A DNA stretch of 34,240 bases from Gnetum montanum. Taxonomy: Eukaryota > Streptophyta > Gnetopsida > Gnetales > Gnetaceae. A program made the translations under genes and the position numbers. Numbering within the stretch: position 1 is the stretch's first letter; every line of letters starts with the position of its first letter. The stretch spans positions 1,308,353-1,342,592 of the forward strand of contig MNCI01021399.1 of NCBI GenBank assembly GCA_015680685.1, given 5' to 3'. Below, in pieces: positions 29,760-34,240 of the stretch. The notes beneath the pieces are model-generated. The model was not told the DNA's origin, made no database searches, and saw only the letters and a list, made by a program, of their open reading frames with translations.

Positions 29760-30874
29760 TTGAGAATTTTTGAAGAAGTAGCTAAATTTTCAGTTTGAGA
29801 GGAAAAGAATAGGTGAACAAAAGACATTCCTTTATTTAAAAAAAATATTGGAGCACCATTCCTATAGCAAGCTTACACAGCCCTGTTGATAAGTACAGAA
29901 TCACCAATGTGTTGTTCTACCTTTATAATTTATTATGATCCACTGGGATTTATGGATGAATAGCCTGATAATTGTAAGTTCAGCAGTCTGCTGTAGGGTG
30001 AAGTTATTTCTCCTGTGAAATTCAAGAATATATTGTTTAAAATTTCATGACTAAGCAAGATATTTTTCTTTATAAGCAAGATATTTATCTCTGTAATAGA
30101 AACGAAAAAGTGGAATTCTGCAAAATGAAGGAGGTGCTCTGCATTATTGCAAGGGACCATGGTATGTGAACCAAATTTCACAGTACCAATCAAAACTAAG
30201 TATAGAAATCCATTATCCCACAGCACAATTTCAGATAATGCACTTTGCAAAAAGAAACATTCATGTAGAAAGGCAGAAACAGGATTATTCAAGGGTTACG
30301 CCAGCACTTCGTCACTGGAATTCCAATTCTCTGTGACCATTTCTACCCTGTAAAATATTAGAAAATAAGAATAAAAATCCGTAGAGCGAGAGGGGGCCTC
30401 CAAAACGGCACTGTGTATAGAAAATGCAGAAAATGAAATGCCTACACAGCAACAAAAATAGAGCCAAAGCTGATAGCATTTCTATCATCTAGCATCATAT
30501 AAATATTTTTTTGAAGTATGCTGGGTAATGGGCCAATGGTCAATGGTACATGGCACCGTCAGTGCAAGAAAACCATTCCAAACCTGAAGCTTCTTGTTGA
30601 ATTCCAATACCGAATTCCAAAGACATTCTGTCAAACACTTGCTGCACAAACTCCATTTCTCCAGTACTCAACGAGATTGTTTAAATGATCAGATCGTTAA
30701 CAGTGAATCAACGGAGAAAACTTTTAGAAAAGTGACAGAAACCTTGTTCCAAAGAGAGCCACCACGTGTAATTCTACTTGTGGCCTGTGGGCATTTTACA
30801 AGTCCAAGATTCCATTAATTTCAAGGCTATTCATAGTTGCTGTTGTTTCCGGTGGTGAATTTAGTCTAGGGAGG
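29760..30874. other. Non-LTR DNA upstream of the cytochrome b561-like exon
   Basis: I recognise no transposon motif here. One minus-strand open frame (30,292-29,933, 119 codons) contains an acceptor-like TTTCACAG followed by GEITSPYSRLLNLQLSGYSS and a stop at 29,933. It could be the last exon of an unidentified gene or chance. A CACGTG box occurs at 30,765-30,770, about 105 bases before the ATG at 30,875. Confidence 0.35.
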
Positions 30875-31327
30875 ATGGATAAAATACAGAAGAGAAACTA
30901 TGGTGCTAGAACTAGGCCTGTGAATCTGTTGGCTCAGCTTGCCGGGCTTACTGTGTGTGTGTTGATTCTGATTTGGAACATTCATTACCGCAGAGGACTG
31001 GCCCTAAGTTCTTCTAAAAAAATCCAAAACTTTCAATGTCCTATTTTAATGTTTTTGGGCCTTATTTTCATTTCTAGCCAAGCAATTTCTGTGTACAGAA
31101 TTATGCCTGACAAGAAAGCGTGTGGCCTCTCCCAGCTGAATCTGGTTAGAATTGATGCCGACTCTGATGCCTACAACTTCGGTGGAGCCGTTGCCAAATA
31201 TAGAGATGATGGCAACACAAATGAAGAAGATGTCTTAGCTACCAACGAACCGTGCACCAAATTAGTTTCAACTGCTACAGAATTTTTGGAAGGTGCAACT
31301 TACATTACGAATTTAGCAGAGCCGTGA
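30875..31327 (+). pseudogene. Cytochrome b561 (ascorbate ferrireductase-like) first-exon fragment
   Basis: The N-terminal about 85 residues read as the first two membrane spans of plant cytochrome b561, a diheme protein that passes electrons from ascorbate across membranes: LLAQLAGLTVCVLILIWNIH, YRRGLALSSS, then PILMFLGLIFISSQAISVYR. The family's ..F-N-V-H-P-x-L-M.. heme-ligand stretch is here IQNFQCPILM, with no His. The DNA suggests a +1 change at the A7 run near 31,016 and a loss of about four bases near 31,042, cancelling in frame. After IMPDKK the sequence no longer resembles b561: an Asp/Asn-rich tail of about 67 residues to TGA, with no further membrane spans. A complete protein has four to six spans and over 200 residues. 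ATG context AGGATGG is good. The tail may be intron read-through or foreign sequence. Confidence 0.6.
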
Positions 31328-31747
31328 CCGAATGTTGCAGAAGCTCGTTAAGCAAAATTATCACTTGGCCAGACAACAAAGCGCCTTCGCCACAAATATT
31401 TCTAAGGTTCTTATTTTTGATAAGGTTTTTAATAAATTAAAGTTGGAACGCTTCTCTTGTAAGTTGACTTGCTTATCCAAGGTCGTTGTGGAGTGGATTT
31501 GAATTCTCGCGAAGAATGAAATGAGAATAATATTTCGATAAAGATCAAAAAGAAGCAAATGAAATTCGTAGGGGTCACTGCTTCTATGCGCGCTTGCCTT
31601 CATCATTGGCATTTTACTGATCCAGCACTCTTTATTCTTCGGCATTAGGATAAACGATATCACAAAGAAACATATGAAGACTATGTACTCTTTACGGAAC
31701 TAAATATAGAAATGCCTGAGAAGAAATGGTTTGGAGCTTGAGTCACG
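31328..31747. other. Intergenic DNA between the b561 fragment and the C LTR
   Basis: About 420 bases, AT-rich, where I see no gene I can support. An open frame on the minus strand (31,663-31,361) has no recognisable motif. Confidence 0.4.
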
Positions 31748-32090
31748 TGTTGTGGAGCATTAAAAAGTAGTATTTTCATATCCTAAAGTACTCTCCAAAT
31801 TATTCTATAGCATGGCCAAGGGGAGATAGATGATCAAATTCTAGTTATTGACCTTTATGTTGTTCCTAAATATATATATGTAAAGTTATATGTATAGCTA
31901 TTTTATAAAAGGGGGATTTATGGGCATTTCCAACTATAGCTTTTATTTATATAATTGGAACTTTATGTGGAAGTTGTAACTTCCTAGCCTTAATCCATGA
32001 TGTTTGTAACCACTACCAAGTACACTTATTAGTTGCAGCTTTTTTATCTCTTTGGTGGTTACAACCACTCAAAATTGTTGTAACTTACCT

Positions 32091-32162
32091 AACTTGTTGG
32101 GCAAGTAACCTCCTAACTTGTTGGGCAAGTAATCTCCTAATTGGTTGGCCAAGTTACTTGGG
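32091..32162 (+). repeat. Three 24-bp tandem repeats in U3 of the C LTR
   Basis: Units at 32,091-32,114, 32,115-32,138 and 32,139-32,162. The first two differ by one base (AACTTGTTGGGCAAGTAACC against ...AATC). Each of these holds the inverted pair ACTTG/CAAGT; the third is diverged. They lie about 60-130 bases upstream of the TATA box, where LTR enhancers usually sit. Confidence 0.8.
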
Positions 32163-32218
32163 AGAGAAGTTAGGTGAGATATTTTTAATATGTAACTTCC
32201 CTACCTACCTTGGAACCT

Positions 32219-32226
32219 TATAAAAA
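32219..32226 (+). promoter_or_regulatory. TATA box of the C LTR promoter
   Basis: TATAAAAA in CCTTATAAAAAGGCTTC. It follows the 24-bp repeats, and GTTAGGTGAGAT at 32,169 lies 50 bases upstream. Transcription would begin roughly 30 bases downstream, near the GGGGAGATCAAGG at 32,248. Confidence 0.65.
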
Positions 32227-33424
32227 GGCTTCAGGGGTCAAGGAGGAGGGGAGATCAAGGAAGTCTCACATCACACTTGGAAGATTTGTAAAGAAGATTT
32301 CTTGAAAGATGGCTTGCTAAAGAAAAGATTTCAGCCTCTTTATCATGGTCCTGTGAGTTATGCTTTTCATTTTTTATTTTATTTAAATTGTTTAGCTAGT
32401 GGTTTAGATAGTATCATCCTTGGCAAGTAATTTTGAGATTTTTAGATTGCTCTTACTGTTCTTGTTGCCTGATAGAAATCTCTATTAGAATTTTGCCATA
32501 GAAGAGCTTATGTTTAAAAGCCTTAAGAGCATTTTAGTAGTAAATTTCATTATTGTGCAACGTGTGGGAACTGCTATTGGGATTGTTGTAAGAGAGCCTC
32601 TGTTTGTAGTCACGCCGTTGAACAATTCAGTAGTCGAGAGGGTTCAGAAAATCTTTGGTATTTTGATGGGACCAGAATAGCTTCTTTTTATCTTTAAAGT
32701 GAATTCTCGTGGTATTTCAATCAGAAATTGTCAAGTCTTTTAAAGGTTCTGTTTGAATGCAATCGTTGACATCTATTATCTAGTCAAAATGGAGTCTCGT
32801 ACGTGGTAGTTTACGCAGCAATTTTTGGTAGCATAATAGGATTGTCTTGAAGATATTGCTTGTTTGAGCCTTGGAAGTTTGAACAATTCGTAGATATTGA
32901 ATTTGGGATAGCTTTATTGCGAAGTGTTTACTCGTGTCATTTTACCTTGTTTAAATATTTGAGGTCTACACAAATCTGCTTTCTTTTCTTTTCTGCTTAT
33001 TTCCATCGAATCTTGCTCTATTTCTAGTTTTCTTGTGGAACTATCTCTTTCTCTGGGGAAAATTAGGAGTAGATTGCGGAGTTGTGCTCAAATGTTTTTG
33101 CAAAATTTTATTTGTTACAAGTAGGTATTATAAGGACCGCGTAGACTAGGCAGTTGAACAAAATAGAAAATTTTCAAGAACTCACAGTACTTGGCAAAGT
33201 TGGCTGAATCTCTTTAAAGTAAGTCATTTGTAGTTCACATACAACGCAATCGTTACATTTCTCACAACCGCACACCGCAACAGGACACACACATACTCAC
33301 ATTAACTACTGAGTCTATTTGGAGGTATCTGAGCTTTGGTGTTGCCAGAGACTAGCAGGCACCTAAATCTTGTTCGAGGACACTCGTTGGTGGTCACGTC
33401 CCAAACAGTCGCCAACAGTTCTTT

Positions 33425-33441
33425 TGGTGCTAGAAGGAGGG
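33425..33441 (+). other. Primer binding site of the family C element
   Basis: TGGTGCTAGAAGGAGGG, seven bases after the LTR end. It differs by one base from the family A site at 14,614 although the LTRs are unrelated, so both families use the same tRNA primer. Confidence 0.75.
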
Positions 33442-33534
33442 ATGAAAATTAAGCCTCTAGGTTCATAAGCCTTATACTTTTAGTACATCAAAAATTATTT
33501 GTAAGGCTTAAGAATTAGATACTATTTTCAGTTC

Positions 33535-34240
33535 ATGACCAAGAAATTTCATAGTTTAGAAAGTTTCAAAGTTTCAAAGGATATTCTAGATTCTAAGACT
33601 GATTCTTCATCAGAAGAAGAACATAAGAAAGTTTCTGAATTGGGAACAAGTAGTGGAGTGAAAACTAGAAAATCAAGAATATCACCCATTATATCTAGTT
33701 TATCAATTCGTAAGAGAAGATCTAGAAATTCTAAGAGATCAACATTTCAAAGGAATAGGATGGCAAATATTTGGCAAGGAGTTACACCATTAGGATTTCA
33801 AAATTACAATGATATTCCTAAGGTAGTTTACAAATATTTGCCTGAGCCTTTTATTCCTGGAAAGGCTTATTTAGTTGAAGAATATATTCACATGTTTGAG
33901 TTAGCTTTAGCTCATGCAAATATTCAACATGAAGATCAAGCTTGTAGGTTGTTTGTATCAAATCTAAAGGATATGGCTCAGATTTGATATTCAAACTTAC
34001 CAAGTAATAGTATTACAAGTTGGGACGACATGAAGAATCTTTTCTTGGCCCAGTTTGGTAATCAATTAGATCAACAACAACTATACTATGGATTGATACA
34101 AGCTAAGCAAGGAGCTAAAGAATCAATTAGAGTTTCCAATATTAAGTTTCAACGAATTTGTGGACTCTTTCAAAGGCAATATAGGCCATCAGAAGAAATG
34201 CTTAAGGAAACTTACCTTAAGGCTGTCAACCCCAACATTT
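33535..34240 (+). pseudogene. gag: gag start of the family C element (runs off the window)
   Basis: ATG 33,535 is about 95 bases after the primer binding site. The first about 80 residues are Ser/Lys/Arg-rich. A retrotransposon gag domain follows: ANIWQGVTPLGFQNYND, KYLPEPFIPGKAY, EEYIHMFELALAHANI and ACRLFVSNLKDMAQI. TGA at 33,985-33,987 interrupts the frame where Trp is expected (a G-to-A change). The same frame continues past it to the window end with YSNLPSNSITSWDDMKNLF, LAQFGNQLDQQQL and RPSEEMLKETYLKAVNP. It differs clearly from family A gag. The rest of the element, including its 3' LTR, is outside the window, so superfamily is inferred from gag style (Ty3/gypsy-like). Confidence 0.78.

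Larger units (their letters stand above)
31748..33417 (+). repeat. 5' LTR of a second family C element
   Basis: The right end at CAACA (33,413-33,417) is fixed by the match to 1-216 and by the primer binding site eight bases later. The left end is inferred from TGTTG at 31,748, the reverse complement of CAACA; another TGTTG lies at 31,858, so length is about 1.56-1.67 kb. U3 contains three 24-base repeats, AC-type ACCTAAC words and a TATA box at 32,219. The TATA position implies U3 of about 0.4-0.5 kb and a long R-U5. Confidence 0.75.

Noticed and set aside
29450-29760. A 3' LTR for copy 2
   Set aside because: No purine tract, no TG start and no similarity to 13,154-14,608 was found on reading.
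29933-30292. 119-codon minus-strand open frame as a real gene
   Set aside because: I recognise no motif and there is no second copy to compare; only an acceptor-like site supports an exon. It is mentioned under the region but not called.

Overview
This window looks like intergenic DNA of a large-genome seed plant; a conifer or other gymnosperm is my guess. It is almost entirely old, mutated LTR retrotransposon sequence plus one fragment of a plant gene. There is no bacterial operon structure, and I recognise no tRNA or rRNA gene.

Layout, left to right. (1) 1-216 is the right end of an LTR of family 'C', inserted in or joined to the gag region of the next element. (2) 217-13,153 is the internal region of a Ty3/gypsy element ('copy 1'): gag, protease, a long spacer carrying an antisense gene, RT, RNase H, a second RNase H, a truncated integrase, a 3' spacer and a polypurine tract. 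(3) 13,154-14,608 is one LTR of family 'A'. It ends copy 1 and also begins copy 2. (4) 14,609-about 29,700 is the internal region of 'copy 2', with the same gene order, but I see no 3' LTR. (5) 29,760-31,740 is non-LTR DNA containing a damaged first-exon-like piece of a cytochrome b561 gene. (6) 31,748-34,240 is the 5' LTR, primer binding site and gag start of a second family C element that runs off the window.

Family A has Tat/Ogre-like features: a gag zinc knuckle of the C-x2-H..GH-x4-C type, RT with TPWGTFCY and MPFGLKNAGATYQ, and a second RNase H between the first one and integrase. By eye the two copies are roughly two-thirds to three-quarters identical. Both are full of stops, so they are old.

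The main discovery candidate lies between protease and RT. In both copies about 4.5-4.8 kb on the minus strand reads as a spliced gene with 8 exons and 7 GT-AG introns. It has a TATA box about 130-150 bases upstream of a shared ATG; copy 2 also has an AATAAA just after the stop. Exon lengths in the two copies are 119/119, 451/449, 275/274 and about 1,049/1,049 for the first four exons, despite heavy divergence. I do not recognise the encoded protein (about 1,070 codons). Introns can survive retrotransposition here because they are antisense to the genomic RNA. A conserved sense-strand splice acceptor sits 11-12 bases before the pol ATG in both copies. The antisense gene may therefore lie inside a sense intron, as in Ogre-type elements where gag-pro and RT are separated by an intron. 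Clusters of a degenerate ..CTTAAACTAG.. motif lie at the same three places in each copy: after protease, before RT and after integrase.
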